A stretch of 64,000 bases of DNA from HGM04593 sp045591315 (GTDB lineage Bacteria > Bacteroidota > Bacteroidia > Bacteroidales > Bacteroidaceae), in NCBI GenBank assembly GCA_045591315.1, contig JAZNSN010000004.1, positions 20,222-84,221 on the forward strand, read 5' to 3'. Shown one piece after another: positions 26,374 through 35,856 of this stretch (position 1 is the first letter of the stretch; the number at the start of each line of letters is the position of its first letter). A program made the translations under genes and the position numbers. The notes under the pieces are model-generated. The model saw only the letters and a list, made by a program, of their open reading frames with translations, did no database searches and was not told where the DNA came from.

Positions 26374-28686
26374 ATGAGAAAGACATTTTTAGGAGTAATG
26401 TTGCTGAGCTTAGCCCTCTCCTCTTGCAAGGAACAGGCAGCTACAGGCAACTACAATGTGATTCCGCTTCCTCAGGAAATTGTTGAAGGCGAAGGCGAAG
26501 GTTTTCTCCTCAGCAGCAAGACAAGCATTGTCTATGAAGGCGATGAAGTAATGAAACGTAATGCAGAGCATCTTTCGGGCTACATCAAAGACCTGACAGG
26601 CCTTGAACTCGAAGTCACCGATAGCAAGAAGGAGAATGCAATCAGAATTGCAGTAGCCGAAGCAAGCGACAACAGCGAGGCTTACAAGCTTACTGTTGAC
26701 AAAAACGGTGTCAATATTACCGGAGCATCGGCAGCCGGTGTATTCTATGGCATACAGACACTGCGCAAGTCAATTCCGGCAGATGCTGGCGAGGTACTGC
26801 TCCCGGCTGTGACGATAAACGACAGCCCACGCTTCTCATACAGAGGTGCACACCTTGACGTGTCACGCCACTTCTTCACACCCGACTCAATAAAGAGATT
26901 CATCGATATTCTCGCGCTCCATAACCTGAACCGCTTCCATTGGCACATCACCGATGACCAGGGGTGGCGCATCGAGATAAAGAAATACCCCAAGCTCACT
27001 ACTGTTGCAGCAGAACGTGACGAGACTGTCATAGGACGCAACAGCGGCGAATATGACGGCAAGCACTACGGTCCTTTCTTCTATACTCAGGATGAGTGCC
27101 GTGAGATTGTGGCTTATGCAGCAGATAGGCATATTACCGTAATCCCGGAGATTGACCTTCCCGGACACATGCAGGCAGCTCTTGCAGCATACCCTGAGTA
27201 TGGCTGTACCGGAGGCCCATACGAGGTGTGGAAGATGTGGGGAGTATCGGACAACGTACTCTGTGCCGGCAACGATGCTACCCTATCGTTCATCGAGGAC
27301 GTGTTGGCAGAAGTAATAGAGGTATTCCCCTCGGAATATATACACATCGGAGGTGATGAGTGCCCCAAGACACAGTGGGAGAAGTGTCCCAAGTGCCAGG
27401 CACGCATAAAGGCCCTGGGAATTAAGAGCGACAAGAAGCATAGCGCAGAGATGTATCTGCAGAGCTTTGTAATCAACCATGCCGAGAAGTTCCTCAACAG
27501 CAAAGGCCGCCAGATAATCGGCTGGGACGAAATCCTCGAAGGAGGCCTTGCCCCCAATGCCACAGTACACTCGTGGCGTGGTGTTGAAGGCGGCATAGAG
27601 GCTGCAAAGCAGGGACACGACTGCATCATGTCGCCGACGACGTTCATGTACTTCGACTACTACCAGACCAAATACACCGATGACGAGCCTTTGGCCATCG
27701 GCGGATATGTACCGGTAGAGAAGGTATATTCGTTCGAGCCTATAAACGATACTCTAAGCGTTGATATACAGAAGCACATAATTGGCGTACAGGCCAACCT
27801 GTGGAGTGAATACATACCTACATTCAGCCACGTCGAATACATGGAGTTGCCGCGAATGGCCGCATTGTGCGAGGTACAGTGGTGCAAGCCCGAAAACAAG
27901 AACTTCGAAGAGTTCAAGCAGCGTCTTCTGCCGCTCATCGGAATATACGAGAAATACGGCTACAACTATGCAAAGCATATCCTTGACATAGAGGAGAAGT
28001 TCACTACCGATACAGAGAAAGGAGCTATCGTCATCGGGTTCAAGACACTTGACAACCTGCCGATATACTACACCCTCGACGGAAGCGAACCAACAGAGAA
28101 ATCAGCCCTTTACACTGCACCTATAGAAATAATGGAGAGCTGTACTGTAAAGGCAAAGGGTATCGGAGAGAGAGGCGAAACACGCATGTTCAGCGAAGAG
28201 ATTTCATTCAGCAAGGCTACAGCAAAGCCCATCAAGCTGTTGCAGGACATTCACAAGAACTACACATTCGAAGGCCCTATAACACTTGTCGATGGACTAA
28301 AGGGCAACCCCAACTACCGCACAGGCCGTTGGCTCGGATTCTGCCTGACAGACCTTGAAGCTGTAATCGACCTAAAAAAGGAAGAGGAGATAAGCACTGT
28401 TTCTTTCAACACAAGCGTTGACAAGGGCGACTGGGTATTCGACCTTTTAGGAATAACGGTATCGGTATCAGATGACGGCGAGAACTTCACCGAAGTATTC
28501 AGCGAGAAATACCCCGACCTCACAGCCGAAGACGAGAACAAGATATATGGCCACAAGGTTGAATTCGCTCCGGTTAAGGCACGCTATGTAAAGATACTTG
28601 CACTATCGGACCGCGACATGCCTGAATGGCATCCGGCAAAAGGCCTGCCGGCATTCATCTTTGTCGATGAGCTTGAGATAAACTAA
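26374..28686 (+). CDS. GH20 beta-N-acetylhexosaminidase, lipoprotein
   Basis: This 770-residue enzyme starts at ATG 26374 with a lipoprotein signal (MRKTFLGVMLLSLALSSC, lipobox LSSC), so it is probably lipid-anchored and surface or periplasmic. A GH20b domain (about 28-145) precedes the GH20 barrel with the catalytic Asp328-Glu329 pair in HIGGDECPK, the Glu being the acid/base in substrate-assisted catalysis. The C-terminal part has a chitobiase-like/Fn3-associated module (YYTLDGSEPTEKSALYTAPI) and an F5/8-type C-like region, both carbohydrate-binding types. It removes terminal GlcNAc/GalNAc from host glycans. A second GH20 gene follows 75 bases later. Confidence 0.94.
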   Translation: MRKTFLGVMLLSLALSSCKEQAATGNYNVIPLPQEIVEGEGEGFLLSSKTSIVYEGDEVMKRNAEHLSGYIKDLTGLELEVTDSKKENAIRIAVAEASDNSEAYKLTVDKNGVNITGASAAGVFYGIQTLRKSIPADAGEVLLPAVTINDSPRFSYRGAHLDVSRHFFTPDSIKRFIDILALHNLNRFHWHITDDQGWRIEIKKYPKLTTVAAERDETVIGRNSGEYDGKHYGPFFYTQDECREIVAYAADRHITVIPEIDLPGHMQAALAAYPEYGCTGGPYEVWKMWGVSDNVLCAGNDATLSFIEDVLAEVIEVFPSEYIHIGGDECPKTQWEKCPKCQARIKALGIKSDKKHSAEMYLQSFVINHAEKFLNSKGRQIIGWDEILEGGLAPNATVHSWRGVEGGIEAAKQGHDCIMSPTTFMYFDYYQTKYTDDEPLAIGGYVPVEKVYSFEPINDTLSVDIQKHIIGVQANLWSEYIPTFSHVEYMELPRMAALCEVQWCKPENKNFEEFKQRLLPLIGIYEKYGYNYAKHILDIEEKFTTDTEKGAIVIGFKTLDNLPIYYTLDGSEPTEKSALYTAPIEIMESCTVKAKGIGERGETRMFSEEISFSKATAKPIKLLQDIHKNYTFEGPITLVDGLKGNPNYRTGRWLGFCLTDLEAVIDLKKEEEISTVSFNTSVDKGDWVFDLLGITVSVSDDGENFTEVFSEKYPDLTAEDENKIYGHKVEFAPVKARYVKILALSDRDMPEWHPAKGLPAFIFVDELEIN

Positions 28687-28702
28687 AGATAAAGGTATTG
28701 TC

Positions 28703-28736
28703 AAAGCGGAAAGGCATTGTACTCCTCTCCGCTTTT
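28703..28736 (+). terminator. Weak hairpin between the two GH20 genes
   Basis: An 8-bp core stem (AAAGCGGA with TCCGCTTT) plus a partly paired interior loop ends in a short T stretch. It may partially terminate between the two genes. Confidence 0.45.
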
Positions 28737-28761
28737 GCATTAAGAAAAAACAGAACTGCTT

Positions 28762-30384
28762 ATGACAAACATTAAAAAGACGATACTGGCATTGATTATA
28801 GCTTCTGCTGCTATCATATCACCGGCCCAAGAGAACCTTTCGGCACTGCTGCCTATTCCACAGAAAGTCGAGTGCCGTACAGGAGAGAAAGCTTTTGACC
28901 TGAGACATGCTGCCATTGCAATGAACGACTGCGAGGATTCTCCTTATATTAAAGAAGAGCTGGTAAGGATAATAGAAGAGCGTACCGGCATAAAGGTGTG
29001 CAGCAGCAAGGGAAAGAGGAGCATAGAGATTGTACTGTCCGAAGATAAAGGCAAGGAAGAATACAGTATAGAGATAGACAGCAGACACATCCGTTTTACA
29101 GGAGGAAGCGAGGCCGGAATCTTCTATGCTTTAAAGACATTCGACCAGTTGCTGCTGGGCGATGCCATTAACAGCAGCATAGGCAAAGTTGCGCCGATTC
29201 ATATCGAAGACACACCTCGTTACGGATACCGTGCGGTAATGCTCGACCCGGCACGCCACTTCTTGCCCGTTGATGATGTAAAACAGTTCATCGAACGCAT
29301 GGCATGCTACAAATACAATGTACTGCAGCTCCATCTGACCGATGACCAGGGCTGGCGCATTGAAATCAAGAGCCACCCTGAGCTTACAGAAAAAGGAGCC
29401 TTCCGCAATCCCAAAGGCGGCAATAACGGCCCCGACAACGGCTATTACACACAAGAACAGATAAAGGAGCTTATAGAATATGCAGCCAAAAGGCATATAG
29501 AGATTGTACCGGAGCTTGATATTCCCGGACACTCGGCAGCAATACTTGCCGCATACCCCGAACTGGGCTGCCCTTTCAGGCATGGCGATGCAAAGGAGAT
29601 AGGCAAAGTGACAAACATGATGCTATGTGCCAGCAGTGAAAAGGCATATAAAGTCTATGAGGATATAATACGTGAGGTAGCTCAGCTCTTCCCGTCGAAG
29701 CGTATTCATCTCGGCGGTGACGAAGCCGCCGTAAAGGACAACTGGGCACAGTGCGAAGAGTGCCTTGCACTCATGCGCTCTGCCGGCTACGAAAAGCCGT
29801 CGCAACTGATGAACATATTCTTCGGCCGAATGTTAGAGTATGTACGAAATAACGGGAAGGAGGCTATACTATGGTGCGAGCTCGACAACATGTGGCCGCC
29901 GGCAAACGACTACCTTTTCCCCTACCCTAAGGATGTAACCCTTGTCACCTGGCGCAATGGGCTTACCCCTAAATGCATTGAACTTACGCGCAACAACGGG
30001 CACAAACTTATAATGGCACCCGGAGAGCATACATACCTCGACTACCCGCAATGGCAGAACGACCTTCCCGAATTCAACAATTGGGGCATGCCTGTCACGA
30101 CATTGCAGAAAGCATACGAACTTGACCCCAGCTATGGCTTGAAAGATTCCGAACAGAAACATATCATCGGAGTCATGGCAACGCTATGGGCCGAAGCTAT
30201 AAAAGACATCAACCGTGTAAACTACATGTTCTACCCTCGCGGGCTTGCGATAGCAGAAGCAGCATGGAGCGGCATGGAACAGCGCAGTTGGGAGTCGTTC
30301 AAGAAGCGTCTCTACCCCAACCTTTACGAACTGATGAAACAGGGAATAAGTTTCAGAGTACCGTTTGAAACAGGAGGCAAATAA
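28762..30384 (+). CDS. GH20 beta-N-acetylhexosaminidase, secreted
   Basis: This 540-residue enzyme has a signal peptide (TILALIIASAAIISPAQ), a GH20b domain (about 25-140) and a GH20 barrel with DDQGWRIEIKSHPELTEKG, DIPGHSAAILAAYPELG and the catalytic Asp320-Glu321 in HLGGDEAAVKDNW. The protein ends just after the barrel and lacks the accessory C-terminal modules of its neighbour, so the two probably differ in substrate preference. No lipobox is present. It lies 75 bases after the first GH20 gene. Confidence 0.94.
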   Translation: MTNIKKTILALIIASAAIISPAQENLSALLPIPQKVECRTGEKAFDLRHAAIAMNDCEDSPYIKEELVRIIEERTGIKVCSSKGKRSIEIVLSEDKGKEEYSIEIDSRHIRFTGGSEAGIFYALKTFDQLLLGDAINSSIGKVAPIHIEDTPRYGYRAVMLDPARHFLPVDDVKQFIERMACYKYNVLQLHLTDDQGWRIEIKSHPELTEKGAFRNPKGGNNGPDNGYYTQEQIKELIEYAAKRHIEIVPELDIPGHSAAILAAYPELGCPFRHGDAKEIGKVTNMMLCASSEKAYKVYEDIIREVAQLFPSKRIHLGGDEAAVKDNWAQCEECLALMRSAGYEKPSQLMNIFFGRMLEYVRNNGKEAILWCELDNMWPPANDYLFPYPKDVTLVTWRNGLTPKCIELTRNNGHKLIMAPGEHTYLDYPQWQNDLPEFNNWGMPVTTLQKAYELDPSYGLKDSEQKHIIGVMATLWAEAIKDINRVNYMFYPRGLAIAEAAWSGMEQRSWESFKKRLYPNLYELMKQGISFRVPFETGGK

Positions 30385-30391
30385 AAAATAG

Positions 30392-30437
30392 ATGCAAAAA
30401 AAGATGTGCGCTTTCGGGCGCACATCTTTTTTTGCAT
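30392..30437. terminator. Bidirectional terminator between GH20 and GH95 genes
   Basis: A 19-bp perfect stem (30392-30410 with 30419-30437) has A7 on the left arm and T7 on the right, so it serves both converging genes. It starts 8 bases after the GH20 stop and ends 15 bases before the GH95 stop. Confidence 0.88.
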
Positions 30438-30451
30438 TAATACCGTAACTG

Positions 30452-33400
30452 TTACTTAGCCAGTTTCTTCACACCGTTCTCAATGTAAACCTGACCGGCA
30501 GGAGCACCGTTGATGCGGCGGCCGCTAAGGTCGTATATTGCGCCATTGCTATTCTGGGCATCACCAGAAACAACAGGAGCAATCGCAGTTTCTGTTGTGA
30601 AGTCTATCTCAACAACATCGTCCTTGACGCAAGGAATGGTTGCGACACCGTTCTCCACTGTAACAGCAACCTCTACGCCATTTACAGTAATCTTTGCCTT
30701 GTCAAGTGCCATTGCACCACGTGCGCAACGTACCTTAAGCTCAGCACCGGCATTGCTTGTGACAGTAGCCTTCTGGCACTTGCCCTCTACCCAGTTGAAA
30801 TCAACGGTGAAGTTACCCATAGCCTTCATGCCGGTAACATTACCGCCCTTCTCCCAGACTGCAGGGAGAGCAGGAAGGATATTAACGTAACCGTGAGCAC
30901 TCTGCAGAAGCATCTCAGCCATACCTGAACATACACCGAAGTTACCGTCAATCTGGAACGGAGCGTGGCTGTCGAAGAGGTTGTAGTAGATACCGCCCTG
31001 ACTCTGGTCGGTGCCGTATGTTGTAGAGTGCTTCAAAGCATTCTTGATGATGATGTGTGCATGGTCACCGTCTTGAGCACGCGCCCAGAGGTTAACCTTC
31101 CAACCCATTGACCAGCCTGTAGCGGCATCTCCACGATGCTTCAATGCGTTTACAGCAGGAACAAAGTATTCACTCTCAGGAGTAATCTGGTCCATTGGGA
31201 AGAGAGCCATCAAGTGTGAAATGTGACGGTGACCTCTCTCACCTACGCTGTAAGGAGAGTACTTCCACTCGCGGAGCAATAGCTCACCGCTCTTTACACC
31301 ATTGAAAGGATTGCCCCAACCGCCGTCGTATGTCTCTGTATGAAGACCTTTGTCGGTCTTCTCAAGATAGAGAGCAAGTTTCTCAACATCGGCCTGTGAA
31401 AGACCGGTATTCTCAACACCGAGAATTTCAATAGCATCTGTAAGGTTCTGGAACAGATAGCTGATCATCTGCTGTGCATGTGCAGTACCGTCCTCGCTCT
31501 CGTTTCCGTGCTGCTCGGCACTGAACTCGTTAGGAGCAACGTATGTACCGTCATAAACCTTGCGGTCCTCAATGAGGCGGTGGAACCAGAACTCGGCACA
31601 GCTCCACATTACAGGGAATGCCTTCTTCAGGAACTCCTTGTCCTGAGTGTAGCGGTAGTGTGTCCAGAGGTGGCTTGTGTACCATACGTTTGCAACAAGA
31701 TAGTTGCTGCCCCATGTACTCATACTGTTGTAGAGAGAAGACTCTGTCAATACACTCCAGCCATAACCGTCATTGTACTGCTGACCGACCTTCTTCCAAC
31801 CGTCGCTCTGTGCGCCACGGATGATGAAGTTCACAAATGGTTTGTGGAGATCGCTGAGATTTGTAATCTCAGTTGGCCAGTAGTTCATCTGGATGTTGAT
31901 GTTTGTGTGGATGTCAGAGTTCCAAGGAGAATCGGAACCACGGTCATTCCAGATACCCTGAAGAGTGTTAGGAGCCGCGATAGGCTTGCGGTTTGAACTG
32001 ATAGCCAAGTAACGGCCATAGTGGAAGTAGAGCTGCTCAAGGAACAGATGGTCGTTTGCTGTGCTGTTTGCAGCGCTGTTGTTCGGGAAGTAATTGTCGA
32101 TCAAGGTCTTTGTATCAACAGTAGGAGTTGTAAGACCAAGGTCGAATGTCATACGCTTTGTGATTGCTGTGAAGTCGGCAACGTGGTCAGCCTCAAGAGT
32201 TGCATAATCCTTTGCAGCAGCAGCCTCAATCTCACTCTTTACACGAGCGTTGACATCGGCTGGTGTCTCTGTTGTAAAGTAGTTGTTGAGAACCTCCATA
32301 TCACCGTTGAAGTTTGTGGCACCCTTGAGGAAGAATGTAACCTCTGTAGCGTTCTTCACGGTGATACCCTTGCCCGATGCAGTAACTGTTGCACCTTCGT
32401 CGGCAACAACGTGCATACGAGCAGCAAAGTTAACAGAAGTCATTGCACCGGTAAACTCCGCTGTACCGTCAGCTTTGTATGTAACATTGCCTGCACCGAT
32501 GCCTGCTCCAGGCTCCAACATAAATGTGAGGTTGAGCTTGTCAGCGCCCTCAGTCTTGTACTGACCTGCGATTACCTGGTCGGGAGCAGAAGCGAAATAC
32601 TTGCGAACCTGTTTTGTACCGTTTGCATTCTTAAACTCAACGCCTGCGATACCCTCCTCGATGTCGAGGTAGCGTACATAGTCGGTTACACCCTCGTAAA
32701 CGGCATTATCATTGTTAGCGATGAGCAATGAACCGAAGTTCATGAATGTACGGTTACCACTGCCTGCACCTACAGTGTTCGCAGGACCACTCCAAAGAGT
32801 CTTCTCGTTGAACTGGAGTTCCTCGGTGCGCACACCGCCGAATACCATACAGCCAAGTTCACCGTTACCGAGTGGCAAAGCATACTCCATCCAAGGATAG
32901 CTTACACCTGCAGCCTCGGCCGATGTTGTGTACCACAATGTGTTGGGATTCTTTGGTGAGAATGAAGAAACACCCTGAATCTCTGAAATCTCGTGGATAT
33001 ACTCATCGGGATAATCTACATAATCAACCTCTTCGAGGAAGAACTTGCTGCCGGTATCACCGATTGCACCGGTGCTATTCCACAATGCAAGATAGCTGTT
33101 ACGGTCGTTCCAGTACTGACTTGAAGTGCCCTTCCACTTGATATATGAAGGTTCACCATTACCGAAATTCAAAGTTCCATCAAACTCAATTGTATAAGAA
33201 CTTGTAGATGGATCAACCATTTTTGCACGAGCCGAAGCCTCACTACCAGTCATACCAATCACCTTTGAAAGACCTGTAGAATAGTTATAAACCTTGTATG
33301 CAGAACCGTTCTTTACAAATGCCCAAATACCCTGATTGTCACGTGGTGTATTTTTATTGCTTAGCATCAATTCACCATTTGAAACATATTCAGGATTCAA

Positions 33401-34105
33401 GCTTACGTAACCGCCCTTGCCATTCTGGATTGTATAGAACTTTGTTGACTCGTCGAAATAGCTTACATATACGGTTGTACCGTCAAGTGTTACAACAGCC
33501 ATCTTGCCATCTACAGGAATTGCAGTAAGAGTAGATTTGCTAACGACATTCTCTGTTGAGAAAGTTGCATCACCGGCATAGTTGGTACCTTCAAACACAA
33601 CACCTGCTGCAGCATCAGTACCAAGGACTTTCACTGTATAGGTCAAAGGACCGGTAATTACAGGCTCCAATGCCCAAGTTGCCTTTAGGTTAGAAGGAGC
33701 ATCACAGAATGGATAATAAACACCACCAACGGACTCAACCTTGAAGTAATTAGAGCCGTTCATGATGTAATAATTACCATTACCTGCACTGACAAAGGTC
33801 AAAAGGCTCTTCTTTGAAAGGGCATCGACATTCCACTGCTGGCAATAGATGTAATAGCCACTCTTTGTCTTGAGGTAATATCCCGAACCAGATGCCTCGA
33901 ATGTAAAAATCTGCTCATTACTTTCTGCATAAGCGGCCACAGTCACACCACCATTCGTGCCACCAGAATGCTCATCGTGGTTAGCGGCATTCAAGTAATT
34001 GCCGGTACCAACATCTTTAATACGGTACTCCTTACTGGTGTCAATTTGTGCCATTGCACCCACTGTGAGCAACAGCGACAAAATAAACAACGTAATCTTC
34101 TTCAT
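30452..34105 (-). CDS. Large secreted GH95 alpha-L-fucosidase with ricin-like N-terminus
   Basis: The product has 1217 residues from ATG 34105, which gives the signal peptide MKKITLFILSLLLTVGAMAQ. Residues about 20-380 are beta-trefoil-like binding modules (KEYRIKDVGTGNYLNAANHD and a second copy). The GH95 part starts near 400 with WMEYALPLGNGELGCMVFGG and FNEKTLWSGPANT; later landmarks are IHTNINIQMNYWPTEI, FSAEQHGNES and SHAPFQIDGNFG, holding the likely catalytic Asn/Glu/Asp. It removes terminal alpha-1,2-fucose from mucin or milk-type glycans. The C-terminal 35 residues (IYDLSGRRI and IENGVKKLAK) form a sorting-type tail seen on secreted Prevotella/Bacteroides proteins. The gene converges on the GH20 pair. 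Confidence 0.92.
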   Translation of the reverse strand: MKKITLFILSLLLTVGAMAQIDTSKEYRIKDVGTGNYLNAANHDEHSGGTNGGVTVAAYAESNEQIFTFEASGSGYYLKTKSGYYIYCQQWNVDALSKKSLLTFVSAGNGNYYIMNGSNYFKVESVGGVYYPFCDAPSNLKATWALEPVITGPLTYTVKVLGTDAAAGVVFEGTNYAGDATFSTENVVSKSTLTAIPVDGKMAVVTLDGTTVYVSYFDESTKFYTIQNGKGGYVSLNPEYVSNGELMLSNKNTPRDNQGIWAFVKNGSAYKVYNYSTGLSKVIGMTGSEASARAKMVDPSTSSYTIEFDGTLNFGNGEPSYIKWKGTSSQYWNDRNSYLALWNSTGAIGDTGSKFFLEEVDYVDYPDEYIHEISEIQGVSSFSPKNPNTLWYTTSAEAAGVSYPWMEYALPLGNGELGCMVFGGVRTEELQFNEKTLWSGPANTVGAGSGNRTFMNFGSLLIANNDNAVYEGVTDYVRYLDIEEGIAGVEFKNANGTKQVRKYFASAPDQVIAGQYKTEGADKLNLTFMLEPGAGIGAGNVTYKADGTAEFTGAMTSVNFAARMHVVADEGATVTASGKGITVKNATEVTFFLKGATNFNGDMEVLNNYFTTETPADVNARVKSEIEAAAAKDYATLEADHVADFTAITKRMTFDLGLTTPTVDTKTLIDNYFPNNSAANSTANDHLFLEQLYFHYGRYLAISSNRKPIAAPNTLQGIWNDRGSDSPWNSDIHTNINIQMNYWPTEITNLSDLHKPFVNFIIRGAQSDGWKKVGQQYNDGYGWSVLTESSLYNSMSTWGSNYLVANVWYTSHLWTHYRYTQDKEFLKKAFPVMWSCAEFWFHRLIEDRKVYDGTYVAPNEFSAEQHGNESEDGTAHAQQMISYLFQNLTDAIEILGVENTGLSQADVEKLALYLEKTDKGLHTETYDGGWGNPFNGVKSGELLLREWKYSPYSVGERGHRHISHLMALFPMDQITPESEYFVPAVNALKHRGDAATGWSMGWKVNLWARAQDGDHAHIIIKNALKHSTTYGTDQSQGGIYYNLFDSHAPFQIDGNFGVCSGMAEMLLQSAHGYVNILPALPAVWEKGGNVTGMKAMGNFTVDFNWVEGKCQKATVTSNAGAELKVRCARGAMALDKAKITVNGVEVAVTVENGVATIPCVKDDVVEIDFTTETAIAPVVSGDAQNSNGAIYDLSGRRINGAPAGQVYIENGVKKLAK

Positions 34106-34176
34106 AAAATAAGTTTTAAAAGTTAGTATTAAGTTAATAGATTTTATCTTTTTATGCATTATAATACTTCAATTTA

Positions 34177-34184
34177 CAAAAATA
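34177..34184 (-). promoter_or_regulatory. Putative -7 element for the GH95 gene
   Basis: The minus strand reads TATTTTTG, a TAnnTTTG match, 71 bases before the ATG at 34105. No good -33 element is found at 19-21 bases, so this is tentative. Confidence 0.35.
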
Positions 34185-34274
34185 TAACATTATTTCGAAA
34201 ATATCACATATTACTAGTTTTTTAACCACAAATGCTCAAAACAGCCTTGTCCCCAAAAGGGCCTGACATATGAG

Positions 34275-34310
34275 CGAAAAAATTGTGCCCCGTTTTTTCG
34301 GGGCACAATT
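34275..34310 (-). terminator. Terminator after the flavodoxin-like reductase
   Basis: A 12-bp perfect stem (34281-34292 with 34299-34310, loop of six T) is followed on the minus strand by TTTTTTC. It lies 6 bases beyond the stop at 34317. Confidence 0.88.
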
Positions 34311-34316
34311 AAAAAT

Positions 34317-34937
34317 TTATCTTACAAAACTTGTCGATACAGGCTCTTCGCGCTTGGGCCGTTCCAGTCCCTCGGCATTCAAAGCCTTTAGCATCCATGC
34401 CATATTGCGTGCCAGAGTACGCATTGTCTGCATACCTTCCTCATCTTTAACAACCTCACCGGGAGCAAGCCCATGCACACTATTCCAGTACTGCGACGGA
34501 ACGACCGGCATATTGTTGATTGTAAAGTACTTGTTCAACCTGTCAAAGGTTGCGCTGGCACCACCTCTTCGACAGACAGCCACGGCAGCTCCTGGCTTGT
34601 ACTGCAAGTGTGCCTTGCTTGAAAAGAAGAGCCTGTCGAGCAGCGCACACAACGAACCGTTAGGCCCGGCATAATAGACCGGTGAGCCGACAATAATGCC
34701 ATCGGCCTCTTCAAGTTTCTCCCGCATTGTCATATACAACGGGTCGTTGAAGACACAATGCCCCAAACCCTTGCACCTGAAACAGGCTATACACCCCTGT
34801 ACCGGTGCGGTTCCTATATGTACTATCTCGCTATCTACACCCAAAGACTCAAGGGTCGCAGCCACCTCAGAGAGGGCGCGGTAAGTATTTCCCGCCTTAC
34901 GTGGGCTTCCGTTTATAAGCAGAACTTTCATAATCAC
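34317..34937 (-). CDS. NAD(P)H-dependent FMN reductase / iron-sulfur flavoprotein-like
   Basis: This 206-residue flavodoxin-fold protein has the FMN phosphate loop VLLINGSPRKAGNTYRAL (residues 5-22) and the IIVGSPVYYAGPNGSLCALL flavin-binding region. Three cysteines in CIACFRCKGLGHC (about 50-62) resemble the compact cluster site of iron-sulfur flavoproteins, though the spacing should be compared with the family. A second Met at codon 3 (34931) is an equally possible start. It likely reduces FMN or quinone-like compounds. It lies 28 bases after the nitroreductase gene, forming a two-gene redox operon. Confidence 0.85.
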   Translation of the reverse strand: MIMKVLLINGSPRKAGNTYRALSEVAATLESLGVDSEIVHIGTAPVQGCIACFRCKGLGHCVFNDPLYMTMREKLEEADGIIVGSPVYYAGPNGSLCALLDRLFFSSKAHLQYKPGAAVAVCRRGGASATFDRLNKYFTINNMPVVPSQYWNSVHGLAPGEVVKDEEGMQTMRTLARNMAWMLKALNAEGLERPKREEPVSTSFVR

Positions 34938-34965
34938 ATCTATTTAGAAACCGTTCGAGTTCTTA

Positions 34966-35652
34966 TCAATCAACAAACTTCACCTTACCGAAATCACGAG
35001 GCTTGGCAGCCGGTTTCTCGTTCGGGTAGCCCATTGCAATGCAGATGCAAAGTTCATATCCGTCACTGAATCCCAGTTTCGAAAGGACCTTATCCTTATC
35101 CGGGCTTGTAAGTATGAAGCGCACCGGACTGCCCAGACATACGGTTCCCAGACCGAGCGAGTTGGCCGAAAGCATTATGTTCTGCGACAGCAATCCGCAA
35201 TCTATCGTAGAGAAATCGTAGCTTTTGTCACGTGCAATGAAGAGCCATACCGGAGCATTGTAGAAACAGCCGGCAGCACGTTCGTTGCCCGTCGCAGCCA
35301 TAGCAGCCTTTATTTCGTTCTGGAAAGCCGGGTCATCGACTATACGCACCTCCCACGACTGTTTGTTCTGTCCGCTGGGAGCGTTTATTCCGCACTTCAT
35401 AACCTCTTCGACGAGGGCGCGTTCTACAGGTTTTTCCTTGTAGTTGCGTATGCTCCTGCGCGACATTATATTCTCTACTACAGCATTGCTGCCAACACTC
35501 TTGCAATTGCTTTTGCCTTCACACTCGCCCGAAGCGCACTCGGTCCCATTATTGGTACACTCGCCACACTCTCCTACTGACGGAGAACTGTTGCCGCAAG
35601 ATAATGCAGCCAACAAAGAAAAGCCGCATACGATAGTTCTTACAAGTCTCAT
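34966..35652 (-). CDS. Nitroreductase-family lipoprotein with Cys-rich linker
   Basis: The product has 228 residues from ATG 35652 (another ATG lies 12 bases earlier). It begins with a lipoprotein signal (MRLVRTIVCGFSLLAALSCG, lipobox AALSC). A 30-residue linker with six further cysteines (two of them in CGEC) leads into a nitroreductase domain with SRRSIRNYKEKPVERALVEE, APSGQNKQSWEVR and LSANSLGLGTVCLGSP, the FMN/NAD(P)H-binding segments. Nitroreductases are normally cytoplasmic, so a lipid-anchored member is unusual; it could be periplasmic or surface-facing. It precedes an FMN reductase gene by 28 bases. Confidence 0.85.
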   Translation of the reverse strand: MRLVRTIVCGFSLLAALSCGNSSPSVGECGECTNNGTECASGECEGKSNCKSVGSNAVVENIMSRRSIRNYKEKPVERALVEEVMKCGINAPSGQNKQSWEVRIVDDPAFQNEIKAAMAATGNERAAGCFYNAPVWLFIARDKSYDFSTIDCGLLSQNIMLSANSLGLGTVCLGSPVRFILTSPDKDKVLSKLGFSDGYELCICIAMGYPNEKPAAKPRDFGKVKFVD

Positions 35653-35801
35653 ACAATAAAACATTTAGTCTAAAATTTATTTACAGGTCTGCCGTATCCT
35701 ATTCCTGGCCACGGCGGGAGTTACAGAAAACGGAACAGCTAAGTTTTTCAAAAATAGCACACCAGTTCAACAGCAACAAAGAATTAACAGATTTTAAACG
35801 T

Positions 35802-35837
35802 AAAAAATGTGAGGGTGACATCTATGCCACCCTCACA
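35802..35837 (-). terminator. Terminator of carB
   Basis: A 10-bp perfect stem (35808-35817 with 35828-35837, 10-base loop) is followed on the minus strand by six T (35802-35807), 20 bases beyond the carB stop. Confidence 0.85.
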
Positions 35838-35856
35838 CTATCGTAATACTTAATTG

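Noticed and set aside
32021..32731. 236-codon plus-strand frame opposite the GH95 gene
   Set aside because: Cys/Val-rich shadow of the GH95 reading frame; no independent evidence.
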